Assembly (NCBI GenBank): GCA_029891345.1 | Contig: CM057002.1 | Coordinates: forward strand, 60,626,777-60,690,776 | Direction: 5' to 3' | DNA from: Dryococelus australis | Taxonomy: Eukaryota > Arthropoda > Insecta > Phasmatodea > Phasmatidae | DNA: 64,000 nucleotides | Translations under genes and position numbers: made by a program | Shown: in pieces, positions 31,014 through 41,275 of the stretch | Position numbering within the stretch: position 1 is the stretch's first letter | Layout: every line of letters starts with the position of its first letter | Notes under the pieces: model-generated | Told to the model about the DNA's origin: nothing | The model's database searches: none | What the model saw: only the letters and a program-made list of their open reading frames with translations

Positions 31014-31332
31014 AATTCTTGAGACGTATTGTTTAGAACAATTACTATTGTTTCCTATTCGCAGTATGGAATTGAAATTTGTCCCACATCTTCGCGATAG
31101 TACAAAAAAAAAAATTAAGCCAAACACAAAATATTTTATCGAATTTCACAGTGCCAAAATTTTTGTGATCAACTAATTTTAGTTTTTATTATTTTCTTAT
31201 AAACGATGGAGCAGAACTTATGGTCAGAAATTACGAGAAGTAAATAACAGTTTTTAAAATAATCGCTTAATGACATGTTGAATGCACAAGGATATAATTC
31301 CAAAGCTACAAAACGTAAGGGAGAAACCTTAC

Positions 31333-31417
31333 CCATTTTTACCCCGGGTGGTGGAACATCAGCAACCCCTATTGGTTGGAGTTGGCCTTCAGCGACTGGC
31401 CCCACCGTAATGTGTAC
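31333..31417 (-). CDS. Candidate internal exon of an unrecognised host gene (exon B)
   Basis: An 85-base minus-strand segment begins after a good acceptor (ATTCTTTGTTCGCAG, AG at 31,419-31,418) and ends before a donor GTAAGG (31,332-31,327). It is open in the frame that starts at its first base, reading VHITVGPVAEGQLQPIG then VADVPPPGVKM plus one base. The peptide has non-repetitive, protein-like composition and does not resemble any transposon product known to me. It enters in phase 0, which fits the phase-0 donor of the candidate exon at 37,701. I cannot name the gene. A chance open segment remains possible, but the flanking repeats on both sides are what an intron would hold. Confidence 0.4.
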
Positions 31418-31419
31418 CT

Positions 31420-32084
31420 GCGAACAAAGAATCACTTGCATGAATTTACGTTTAATTATTTATCAGCGAGTGAAAAGAGGACAGGATTGTTCATAATCAG
31501 TGCACATATAAACATCATAGGCATAACTGTATTACTCAGAGTATAACTTTCTTTTACTTTAACTGATTTCACACTCTCAATTACACTGTTCAGATAACTG
31601 TTAAACTTTAACTTCGAGTGCATGTGTTTTAAATTTTAAGTGTTTTTTTTAACGATTAATACGCCTTTACTAGTTATGTTTAGCATAAAATTCACTTACG
31701 TAATTGTCAGTTACATCTTTACCAAGCAATTTCAAAAACAGCATCGATGTTTGGAACGAAATTGCCGTGGATATCTCAAACAGATGCTCACACGAGACCA
31801 TAACACAGGACGTTTGAAAACACGTCTGCGATTATGGTAGCGTGATTGTTTGTAACGACAGTTTAAGATGCAAGATTTCCAGAGGTCAAGCTAAATGTTT
31901 ACAAGTCCACCATTCTAAAAATTAATTACTTGAAATCATTGCAGATGGATTATACTGTATGATACAAATCTGTAGAGGGTCGTCACTCAAACAAGCGAGG
32001 ATCCTTTCTGGCGCCTGCTCAACACCGAGATAGCATATAAGCTGATGGCCAAGTTGCCATTTTACTTGAATTTGTTTTGCTGAG
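31420..32084. other. No gene seen
   Basis: AT-rich, no recognised repeat. If the two exon candidates are real this belongs to their shared intron. Confidence 0.3.
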
Positions 32085-32405
32085 AAAGCTTGTCATGTTG
32101 TGTGTGATTCGAGCTTGATTTAAGCCAAATTTCTCATGACTCACTTACTGGGTAATGACAATCATGCCGTTGGCTTGAATTAGACGAGTACGTTACCAAG
32201 GCAAGCTTGCGGCGATTTTTATTAATCAAGCTTTCTATAAGCTTGGCCCGTGAAAACTAGTTAGCTTAACTGGAGCTTGATTCAAATTTTCTGGTTTGCC
32301 TAGCAGGCTTGATTCATGTTTAGAGGCTTGTCTTGACAAGCTTGATTCAAGTCGAGTTGGCTATTGAGGTAAGGACTCAACTAGTGGTAAGGCTTGATTC
32401 CGAGT
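32085..32405. repeat. Cluster of AAGCTTGATTCAA-like motifs
   Basis: Five exact GCTTGATT boxes (32,113, 32,275, 32,307, 32,340, 32,392), plus several AAGCTT/CAAGCTTG variants in both orientations, within about 320 bases. There is no fixed period, so it is not a simple tandem array. Confidence 0.6.
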
Positions 32406-33054
32406 TAATATATTATGTAAGTTTTCAATAGTGTTTCAATGCGCATTCAACTATTCTTTATGCAACTTTATATAGCGTACACGTCGTAATACCTAACGGC
32501 TGACAGAGGAGAAGGCGTCCTCCCATCACATTCCCAGGGTGCACTATTAAAGAAGAGTCTGATGACCTTGCAGGTCTCGAAATTGTATCGACTCTTGTAG
32601 ATCTTGCTAGGTGATTACAATCTCATTGGGCATACACATGTTGTAAACGACATCGTAGATCATGCTTATACAAAACTGGGCCACAGAAACTCGTTTGCGT
32701 ATCGCTGTTCCGGCATTTCATCATCAAGAAAACAAGGGAGGCGATCAAGCGTCGTACCTGGTGGCGCCCCACGACACATATCCGGGTGATGTGTAGCGTT
32801 GGTTTGCTGGCTGCGTTGTCCTCAGTGGCCCCGAACCGTGTTGCAATCATCGTCCCTTCATGTCGACGCGAGACTCGCCAGAGATAACTATGAATGAGCT
32901 TTATTTCCTTCAAATGCACTGACGATGTGTCAAACGACCCCGGGAGGTCAGATGAAGTCGGACCTGAACGCCAGCCTCATTTAAAAGGTGGGAAACGATT
33001 CTCGAGGATAATTTTAAATGCAGCGAGTACCCCTAAATCATCCCTTATACTGCA
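32406..33054. other. No gene supported
   Basis: A 98-codon minus-strand frame (32,919-32,623) and overlapping plus-strand frames are open, but I recognise no domain. The segment could be a fragment of an unknown repeat. Confidence 0.25.
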
Positions 33055-33090
33055 GGCTCTCTCTCTCTCTCTTTCTCTCTGTCTCCCTGC
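33055..33090. repeat. Short CT microsatellite
   Basis: Imperfect CT repeats. Confidence 0.85.
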
Positions 33091-33687
33091 TGTACCACTG
33101 TATGCTTCTCCTCTATAGGAAGGGCATCATCTTGGACGAGCAACTGGTTGACTTGAGAGGATCAACCTGTATGCACCCCCATCCCTGTACACTTCACGCA
33201 CAGTATAATATCCTAGACAACTAAGCATAGGCCAGCCGACCACCCAGCGTTAGGTATTCCGGCAATGAGACTGCGGCCAGATGGCAGTGGGTTTAGGTAA
33301 TGACATTCTACTCGTGTGAAGCGTTGTATCACATTGGTCTGAGTAGCACTAAAAGTACTTTTTTCTCGCTACCAGTTATATGGTATTTTATTCCCACTGG
33401 GATGTAACAAGTAATTCCCACTATATGCCGAGAGGTAGTGATGTTACCGATGTGTCAATCAAGTCACGCATGTGTCATCATTCTTAGTTGATGTGGTACT
33501 GATGCTGTCGCAAACGGGTGACGCTTCGTGAGTATATAAATTTTCGTCTCCAACAATAAATGAAGGTAATTCAGGACTCCAGGTACAACACGTGTGAACT
33601 GATAGTTTACGCAAAATAAGCAGAAAAGAAACACAATAGACTTAACATTAAAAGGATGGTCAAGGTAGTTAAAGACGGCCGTGAAAA

Positions 33688-33689
<2 letters not shown>

Positions 33690-33750
<61 letters not shown>

Positions 33751-33778
33751 TAGAGAAAGAGCGATAGAAAGAGAGAGA
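33690..33778. repeat. (GA)n microsatellite
   Basis: About 28 uninterrupted GA units (33,691-33,746), then imperfect GA/GATA-rich sequence. Serine/leucine-rich minus-strand frames over it are artefacts. Confidence 0.95.
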
Positions 33779-34219
33779 AGGCGCATTAAGTACGTTATCG
33801 CAGCTAAGCGAAAGGCCCCTTTGCAAACAATCAATTTAGTTGCGTCAGACAAAATTTGTTGAATTCAACAAAACCTTTTTCTCAGTGCGTTAGACAACTT
33901 CAGGAGGGACCAATCCACTCTTCAACCACAAGAATGTTTCCTGCTTGAAAGTAGCAACTTTGGTTTCCAATTAGGTTATAAAAAATTAGTCTAACTATTA
34001 AAATGGTTAATAGCTATTATTTTCAAAATCCAACAGTTTAAGTAGAGTTATGAAAAATTGTTCTTTAAAACGGGAAATTTAATTTTTTGTGGTTGCAAGT
34101 TCTGTCTGAGACCACCGTCATTGCCATTTGAGGTTGGTTTTGTTTGACTGCATTGGAAGGTTAGTGAGTGTTAATGATATTTTCTTTCTTTCCATTTATT
34201 GTGTCTATAAACTGTGAAA

Positions 34220-35490
34220 ATGCCTCGCAAATGCGTTAAAAGTGCTGCCAACTTTTGCTATGCATGACATGAAGTGACATTTTGTACTCAGGAACGCCCT
34301 ATAACACAGCTGGTGAAAAAAGCTTATTTGCATTACTTTGGAGTCAAGATCGGGGATCAAGGCAAGTTATGGGCACCTCACATTTCTTGCAGTACGTGTT
34401 CAGCGAATCTTCGTAGTTGGTTGAAAGAAAACAGACGTTCAATTAACTTTGCTGTACCAATGCTACGGCGAGAAACAACTAATTATCTAAACGTCTGTTA
34501 TTTCTGCATGACACCGCCTTTACAGCGTGATATCTCAAAAGGAAAAACATTGGACTGTAGAGCACTCGAACATTCCATAAGCTGTTCGTCCCGTCCCACA
34601 CGGTGATTTGTCTTCCGGTGCCCAACCATCCACAAGTTTATCAACTGCTGCCAGATGACGACGAAGACAAATCAAGATACGTTGTAAGTGAGGCTACTAA
34701 GTCACAAAATCCCGACTTTGATGCCCCAACTGATTTCAGTGAGACACGCAGACTTACACAGGATGAGCTAAAGTGAAGATTTAAGCCTCCCTTAAAACAA
34801 AGCCGAGCTATTAGGATCTATGATTAAGCAATGGAATTTTTGTCACTTGAAAGTAGAGTAAGTTTCGGGTTTGATGTCATATTTTAAAAAGGAAAACAAT
34901 ATTGTTGCATGCTGTTACCTTAATGGTTGATGAAAGCTTTTAACATAGAGTACAACACTGAGGAATGGTGACTATTCATGGATTCATAAAAATTGAGCTC
35001 AAAGGCTGTTTTGCTTTATAATGGCAACACACTACCCGCTATCCCTTTGGACCATGCTGTGGATATGAAAGAAACATACGACAATATGAAATAACTTTTG
35101 AATGTCATTAAGTATGAAGAACATAAATAGCTGATATGAAGGTATTTGAAAGTCGTAGCTTTACTTCTGGGCATGCAGTTGTGATAAACAAAAATTGCTT
35201 TTTTTATATAAGAATGGGACAGCCGTGCTAGGAAGACTCATTACAAAATAAAATTATGGCCAAACAAAAAAACTATGCCCTGGGGGAAAAAAAAATTGTA
35301 TACAGTCCGCTCGTTGACAGAAGAAAGCTTATATTGCCTTCTTTACACGTCAAATTATGTTTCGTAAAGAAATTTGTAAAGGCAGTGGATAAAGATGGTG
35401 AGGGATTTAAATATCTGAGAGGAAAATTTCCTCAACTATTGATTGCTATTGATATGAAAACTGTGCCCAAGCTAAAAATGAGATTTTGAA
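34220..35490 (+). pseudogene. Decayed transposon-derived gene, widespread unnamed arthropod family
   Basis: From ATG at 34,220 the product reads MPRKCVKSAANFCYA, then an in-frame TGA where the family has a second Cys of a CxxC pair. It continues TQERPITQLVKKAYLHYFG, WAPHISCSTCSANLRSWL and FAVPMLRRE, with paired cysteines suggesting a zinc-binding N-terminus. Past 34,690, frames switch repeatedly: RRLTQDELK, a DLSLP/LLGSMIKQWNF-like box, AVDMKETYDNMK, LKVVALLLGMQL, EWDSRAR, then LVDRRKLILPSLHVKLC and FVKAVDKDGEGFKYL. I recognise this order as a highly repeated animal gene family annotated only as uncharacterised and probably carried by a transposon. Several stops and frameshifts, so not functional. 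Its biochemical role is unknown to me. Confidence 0.6.
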
Positions 35491-35599
35491 AAAAAATGCC
35501 ACAAGTTAGGTGCGATCTGTCTTTACAAATTAATTTTCTCCATTCACATTTGGATTTCTTCCCTAACAACTGTGAGAAGTAAGTGACGAACATGGTGAA

Positions 35600-35823
35600 A
35601 AAGATTTCATCAAGTCACTCGACGCACGTTTTCCTCTCAGCCATTTTTTATCCTTTAATAACATTTCAAAATGAGTCTGGCCGTGTGAGAAATAAACAGG
35701 CAGTGTGTATATTCCACCACACTCGGGAATCAACGCCTAAGGTTAAAATAAAATATATTGACTATTAATATTACAAATGAGAGGGATTTTAAAAGTGTCC
35801 ACTTTACCGTGAATGGCCTATAT
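35600..35823 (+). mobile_element. MITE family A, short subtype, left end degraded
   Basis: Right end CACTTTACCGTGAATGGCCT ending in ata at 35,823. The interior (ttctggccgtgtgagaaataaacaggcagtgtgtatattcc) matches 22,770-22,830. The left terminus is not recognisable. Confidence 0.6.
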
Positions 35824-36140
35824 CAGGCAAATGGCACGTGCCCATGTTTGCAGATTACTGTTGGACATTAGCACGGGTGTTGTAAACCAAGAGCACAAGC
35901 GGCAAGCTAAAGGAGAGCGTTCGAAAAAAAAAAACAATAAAGAAAAACAGCAATAATGAACAATTTTAATAACAATATTAACTTTTAAAGAATTACTTTC
36001 TTCTCTTCGACTAAAAATATTTTTAATATATTTCTTACGTTAATTAATTTTTTATATTGTATAAAATAAAACGTTTATAAGTTATTTCTTATTATAAAAT
36101 TTGTAATTCTGTATAACTACTGCAGGAACAGTAAATAAAA
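35824..36140. other. AT-rich, no gene
   Basis: Short AT-rich interval with nothing recognisable. Confidence 0.4.
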
Positions 36141-36141
36141 C

Positions 36142-36392
36142 CCAGCGAGGTGGCGCAGTGGTGACTCATTGGACTCGCATTCGGGACGACCCAAGTTCGA
36201 TTCTTGGTCCAGTCATCCTGATTTCGGCCTTCAATGGTTTTCCGAAACCACTCCAGGCGAATGCTGGGATGGGTCCCTAACAAAGACCATGGCCGATTCC
36301 TTCCCAATCCTTCCCCAACCCCTCTTCCCTGTGAAACTTGCACCATCTCGCTGTCGACGAGACGTTAAGCCCAACTACCTACCTACCAAGAG
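36142..36392 (+). mobile_element. tRNA-derived SINE-2 copy
   Basis: Head CCAGCGAGGTGGCGCAGTGG and B-box CAAGTTCGATTCTTGG. The body carries TCCTGATTTCGGCCTTCAAT, ggttttccgaaaccactccaggcgaatgctggg and the CTGTCGACGAGACGTTAAGC tail ending in (ctac)n. It differs from SINE-1 in body and tail. A partial second copy lies at 39,588. Confidence 0.75.
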
Positions 36393-36834
36393 GATATAAA
36401 AAAACCGGAGTCAAAAAATGTTGCCTATATTATTTTTTCTCGCCTAATAAACAATCAAAATCATCTAATTTCGGTCAGAAAAAATAGTAATGATCATTTT
36501 TGTTGTACAGTGAGTTATTGATATGCCCGTGATACTCCTTACTTCAATTATCCTATCGAAGGTATGTCTACGCGTGGCTGATAGTGGAAATACGTTAGAA
36601 TGCAACTGACCTACGAATATAATCGGTTTCCTGTATTATTGGAATTTTCTTGTTGTTACCGTCTATTACACGTAGTTGTAAGCTATATTGTGACGTCTCG
36701 GCCGTAGTTCATCCAGATTGTAATGTTACACGAAATACGGTATTTTATAACCACACAGATCCTTCCAGTCTGGACTACACTTTCGTATACATAGTAAATG
36801 TAATTTCTTTTAGCTCCTTTAATTTACAGGCAGT

Positions 36835-37018
36835 GTGTGAAGAGATTTGGGCGGCTCTTAACATCGAGGTCTTGACAGCCGATGAGGGTGAAACGAGATG
36901 AGTATCGAGCACAGCCGGAATTAAAGGACGAGTGAAGCGGGAGATCCCCGAGAAAACCCGCCGAACCAGCGGCGGCGTTCGGCACGATTCCCACGTGCGA
37001 GAATCCGGGAGCTACCAC
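36835..37018 (-). mobile_element. tRNA-derived SINE-1, head-truncated copy
   Basis: The tail (GTGAAGAGATTTGGGCGGCT, then TCTTGACAGCCGATGAGG on the plus strand) and core (GATCCCCGAGAAAACCCGCC) are present. The tRNA-like head is missing beyond 37,018. Confidence 0.75.
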
Positions 37019-37055
37019 GCAATTGGTTGGGGTGAAGGAGGGAGGGAAGCGATTA

Positions 37056-37647
37056 AGGCCCTTACACAAGTGGAAACTTTAAGATTTGACTATACCATTT
37101 GACTTTACGTTTGCTTTCCGACATGATATTTCTTATAGAGCTTGACACAATGGAGCTGTCAGAGGTAAAGTCAAGCTCTCTTGACTTTACAATTTCGAAA
37201 AGTTGATATTTTAAAGTCAAAGTGAAGCAGCCATTTTGCTGAGAATCTAACAGAGGTTATGTGGAAAGTGCGTTGTTTTATTGTAGTGTGAATTTAATCT
37301 CGATATATAAAAAAAATTCGTCTTAAATTAAATAAATGGCAAACGAATATAATGTGATGAGGAATTATATGAATTTACATATTTTAATAAAGTAAACAAA
37401 TGAGTTTTTTGTTTTGAAATAAACTTCTAATATAAAGTTTAAGCCTTTTTTTTTTATGTACATAAAATGCATTCCTGGATAATATCATAATTATTTTCAT
37501 AACAAAACACACATTTCTACGAAACTCGCAGAACCGATGTTCAATTGTCAGAACTCTGACTTTACAATTGTATTGTGTATTGTTGGCTTCGTCAGAGGAA
37601 AGGAAACCTTAAGTCGAATACTAAAGTTTTCTATAGCGTAAGAAGCT
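37056..37647. mobile_element. PIF/Harbinger-like MITE, copy 2 (592 bp)
   Basis: Same length as the copy at 19,081 and nearly identical. It is flanked by an intact TTA on each side (37,053-37,055 and 37,648-37,650), the target-duplication type of PIF/Harbinger elements. Ends AGGCCCTTACACAAGTGGAA and, inverted, AGCTTCTTACGCTATAGAAA. It stops about 30 bases from a G run and the candidate exon at 37,701. Confidence 0.85.
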
Positions 37648-37677
37648 TTAGTCCGACCACTACAAGACTGTGGCCAA

Positions 37678-37693
37678 GTGGGGGGGGGGGGGG
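37678..37693. repeat. Poly-G run
   Basis: G homopolymer of about 15 bases next to the candidate donor site. It is a C tract on the coding (minus) strand just inside the intron. Confidence 0.85.
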
Positions 37694-37700
37694 CTGTTAC

Positions 37701-37850
37701 CTGCAGCTGCAGATGCTGCAGTTCTTCCCTCCTCTGCAGCCGGAAGCTGTGGCTGCAGCCGGCACTGCCCACCTTGTTGAACATCATGTCGCCCGGACGC
37801 GGAAGCTGCAACTGGCCGTCGCTGGCGACACCTGCGGCCGTATCTACCAC
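37701..37850 (-). CDS. Candidate exon of an unrecognised host gene (exon A)
   Basis: GC-rich minus-strand segment, open up to a stop at 37,886. It reads VDTAAGVASDGQLQLPRPGD, then MMFNKVGSAGCSHSFRLQ and RREELQHLQLQ, then a donor CAG|GTAACA (GT at 37,700-37,699) in phase 0. The 5' boundary is uncertain: several AG dinucleotides lie at 37,800-37,870 without a strong pyrimidine tract. The next in-phase acceptor that I can support is at 31,418 (exon B), giving a joined reading of LQLQ|VHITVGP. The gene is not identified. A competing frame is also open here because of high GC, so the call is tentative. Confidence 0.4.
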
Positions 37851-37899
37851 TGCTATCGCTGTATCTGGACATTTCGCGCGTGATCAAATAACTTCCTGC

Positions 37900-39040
37900 G
37901 CAATGAGGTAGCATCTGTCTCGCCCGCCGCCTTCAATTACCGCTCCTCGATAATCAACCTGGATTTCATTAACAGTAGGATGGACCTCCGTTTTTTTTTT
38001 TTTTGTGAAACAATTGTTTGCGCGAATACGCGTATCTCGGTAAATAAATGTTCTGCAAATACGACTTTTCGTAAGAAAATATATATTTAAAAAAAAATTA
38101 ACTATGCCCCATTTTTTTTTTTATCATATTAAGTGTATTCACGGAGGAAAAAAAAAATCGAGAAAATGGTAAAATATCACATTTTTAAAACTCGCCTATG
38201 CAGTTTCCTTAAGCAGCAAGAGAAAAGAACAAATATACGGACATAGTTTAATCTGCGAGCTTTCATAGCGTGTAATAAAACCCCACTTTCACACATATAA
38301 ATTTGTACAGTCAGCTCCCAGGCGCTACCCTGGGAATCCTGTAAAACAATGTTTGCTTTGCAGCATTAAGTATTTTTGTTTGGTGAGGAGGGGGCAGGGG
38401 GTTAGCTTCTCCTCGCCTCCACAAGCTAACTGATAACCGTCTGGGTGGCCAAGGTCCCTCACAAGGGACCGATCCACCCCCGCGCTAAGGGAACAGCGTC
38501 CCAGTGATGTAAAGCCGACGGAATTTGTACAGTACGCGCTAAGCGTGTGTGTCGCCCATATCGCTCTCTCGCTTCTTGACTTTGGACGTGGGATTCCCAC
38601 GGGGGTACATCCAACACTTAAACGCGCGGGGGGAAAAAAATTTTTACCGTGCACGAACTGTTGGTGTGGTTCTTTAGTTCCTCGTAGGATAGCGCCACAT
38701 ACGGCTACAACGTACTCAACGTGATCTACGCGGAGCTACCTTGAACTAGCAACACAATGCATACGAGGTTTGTAGTGAGAGGCAGAAGGTGGATGAGAGT
38801 GGAGAAAGATGATAGTCAAGGCAGATAAGGATATCTGTAGGCAGATGGCATGCTTATGATGCGAGTCAGCGAACGGCTTTGCGATGAGCAGCCCACATTT
38901 ATACAACTGAACCAAGCAATGGTAGAACTGCTCTATCAATGGCAACTAAGGCCGGTTAGCCTGTTAATGTACTGGTTTTTATGTAAAGTAATCTATTTAT
39001 ACCTTACTAGCGTTTCGAGTATTATTGATCCAGGAAGTGC
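37900..39040. other. No gene supported
   Basis: AT-rich to 38,290. The 38,390-38,640 stretch is GC-richer and leaves a 109-codon minus-strand frame with no recognisable domain. No repeat partner in the window. Confidence 0.3.
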
Positions 39041-39041
39041 C

Positions 39042-39185
39042 GCGGTGGTGTAGCGGTTAACTGTTCTCGCACAGGTTCAAATACAGGCCAAGTCAAATCC
39101 GAATTTTTCGCATTTTTTTTATAAACGAGGCGGATGTTGCTGGTAGCTAGGAGGCTTTCTCTGGGGTCTTTGATATCGATCAATA
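39042..39185 (+). mobile_element. SINE-1 fragment
   Basis: Head GCCGCGGTGGTGTAGCGGTT and B-box-like caggttcaaatacaggc, then tccgaatttttcgca and a degenerated core up to ctctggggtctttgat. Confidence 0.6.
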
Positions 39186-39585
39186 GTATAAAAAGAATTA
39201 CTGGATGGCCTTAAAATACATATTTTGAGCATTGCACTTTTAGACACTCTCGTAACTGTAAACACTTTGCGTCTGTGTCCGATTAAACAGTACATTATAT
39301 GCTACTTCGAAGAAAATGCCTGCTCCTTCTGTGAAATAGTTAAACTACCACGTATTAGTGTAACTCTTCTGCCAATTTAACGCATAACATTTTAAGGCAT
39401 TTAACACTCTTTAACAAGTAGGTAGATATATTTAATAGGTTTCCGCCAAAACTGCATTGTCATACCTGAATAAATGTGGAAAGGTTTTTCTGTTACACTG
39501 CTAATAAACAGCATTCATATCTATGTCTATAAACATGCTCAGGACACTTTTTGGAGAAGCTCATTTCCACATATTGTACACCTGG
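39186..39585. other. AT-rich, no gene
   Basis: Nothing recognisable. Confidence 0.4.
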
Positions 39586-39587
39586 AC

Positions 39588-39700
39588 CGAACAAGGTGGC
39601 GCAGGTGTAAAACACTGAACTCACTTTCGGGAGGACCTGGCTTCGAATCTCGGTCCGGCTATCCTAATTAGGGTTTTCTATTGTTTCCCGAAATCGTGGC
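39588..39700 (+). mobile_element. SINE-2 fragment
   Basis: Head CCGAACAAGGTGGCGCAGGT, B-box TGGCTTCGAATCTCGG, then ctatcctaattagggttttctattgtttcccgaaatcg as in the 36,142 copy. The 3' part is missing. Confidence 0.6.
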
Positions 39701-40276
39701 AGGGCGCAAGTTATATGTGATATAAATGGAAAGTCAGAAAACAAAAATTAGAGACGGTTACGAGGGCAAGATAACTTATTATCATAAAATTAAAGTTATT
39801 ATTTTAAGTAATCCCATCTTGGTGAAATGTTAAGTTACTTGATATTTTATATTTAAAATCGCCAATGCAATTTTTTAAGTGCCGACATGTTTGTGAACCA
39901 CCTATTCAAATTAATGAAATTTATTCAGGTTAGTGAATCGTATTGTATAGTTCATGTTACGTAATGTTGGCTCAACACTCTCAAAGGATTACTTATCTAA
40001 CGGTCGTACTAATCTAAATTACTGAATAAAAATAATGGTGGAATAGATTAGAACATTAATATTCCGTGTTCAGTTCTCGCGAGAAGCTACTTTTTATACG
40101 TTGGCCAGATTATATTTAGTAATTAATGTAGAGTATACTGCATATTATAATAAACTGAATATAATACTGATTTTACAGAACATCCCAAATTGTGATTGAA
40201 TACGCAAGCGAGGCATACTTGTTTTAGAAAATAGTATTCGCCTATCCTTCCATTTCAGCGAACTATTCCAGATATA
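39701..40276. other. AT-rich, no gene
   Basis: Nothing recognisable. Confidence 0.4.
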
Positions 40277-41273
40277 CAGTGTCCATAAATTATCACTACA
40301 AATTCAAACGTTAATAAAAAATACCTAAAGGTGATAGAGATATGCGATTTTTTTTTCATATGAAAGAGCATTTCCCAAAGTTTTTAAACAAAATTTAGCA
40401 GACCTCTACATGTGCACCCTTTGTTGCCCGAAGGACATCAAAATGATACTTCAGCTCCGAACTCGGTTAACATCTCCAGGTACACATTAGCTGTGATAGC
40501 CGGTTCAACGAAGAAGAATAAGCCAATGATGCGATCACACATGCCACCACACCACTCATTCACCTTCGGGCTGTCGCGCACAATCTCATGTGATTCATGA
40601 GGATGTTCTGATCCCCAGATACTAATATTATGCCGGTTCAATACACCTTAAAAATGAAATGCTGCTTCGTCACTGAAGACTACTCGCTTCAGAAAGTTGT
40701 CATCTTCGTCAATGCGTTGCAACATTTCGCCATCAAATTCGGGGCATAGTCAGGTTGTAGAGCTTCAACCAGCTGCACTTTGTATGCATAGAGTTGTAGT
40801 TGCTTGTATAGAACTTTGTGTGCCGTTGATCGAGGTAACTGCAGCTGCCTCGCAGCAGTGCAAACCGACTCCCCAGGGCTACGCACGTATTCAGCACACA
40901 CGCCGTCAATGTCTTCAGTAATTGTGCGTGGCCAGCCGGCGCACTTCTGATGCAGAACGCTGCCAGTTTCCATGAACTTACGGTGCCACTCCCGTATTGT
41001 GGATTATGCAGGTGGGTCCTTACCATAACAGGTCCTGTAATTACGTTGAACTGGTGTGTCTGATTTGGTCTCAATAAACCAAGACACGCATTGAGCCTTC
41101 TCTTGTGGAGTGGCCATTTGGGTGAATTAGTAGTAACATCTGAATCAAAAACTAAAATTATTACAAATCTTTGGGACATGCTTTTTCACTTGCAAAAAAT
41201 AGCATCTCTCTATCACCTTTAGGTAATTTTTATTAACTTTTGAAGTTGTAGTGATAATGTATAAGAGACGCTG
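40277..41273 (-). mobile_element. mariner-like transposon, internally deleted (997 bp)
   Basis: Left end CAGTGTCCATAAATTATCAC and the inverted right end (CAGCGTCTCTTATACATTAT on the minus strand) are terminal repeats that extend about 70 bases, through the shared ACCTAAAGGTGATAGAGA. TA dinucleotides at 40,275-40,276 and 41,274-41,275 are the expected TA duplication. The element is shorter than a full mariner (usually about 1.3 kb), consistent with the loss of the C-terminal transposase region. Confidence 0.85.
40400..41117 (-). pseudogene. mariner-like transposase, truncated
   Basis: The ATG at 41,117-41,115 opens MATPQEKAQCVSWFIETKSD and YRTCYGKDPPA, then an in-frame TAA, then STIREWHRKFMETGSVL and SVCTAARQLQLPRSTAHKVL, the two helix-turn-helix segments. 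A frame change at about 40,690 leads to the first Asp motif (VFSDEAAFHF). Then come a stop and a further shift into LNRHNISIWGSEHPHES, RDSPKVNEWCGGM and EPAITANVYLEML. The second and third catalytic Asp are absent, removed by the deletion. It is the same broad family as the 28,909 relic, but the sequences differ enough to be separate lineages. Confidence 0.8.
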
Positions 41274-41275
41274 TA

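Noticed and set aside
37660..37914. Competing minus-strand frame rich in Arg/Ala/Ser over exon A
   Set aside because: Its composition (RRCRQRRPVAASASGR, poly-Ala and poly-Pro from the G run) looks like out-of-frame GC-rich sequence. The frame ending in HLQLQ has better protein character and a donor in phase.
38325..38654. 109-codon minus-strand frame in a GC-richer patch
   Set aside because: Protein unrecognised, no splice signals at plausible borders, no repeat partner to identify it.
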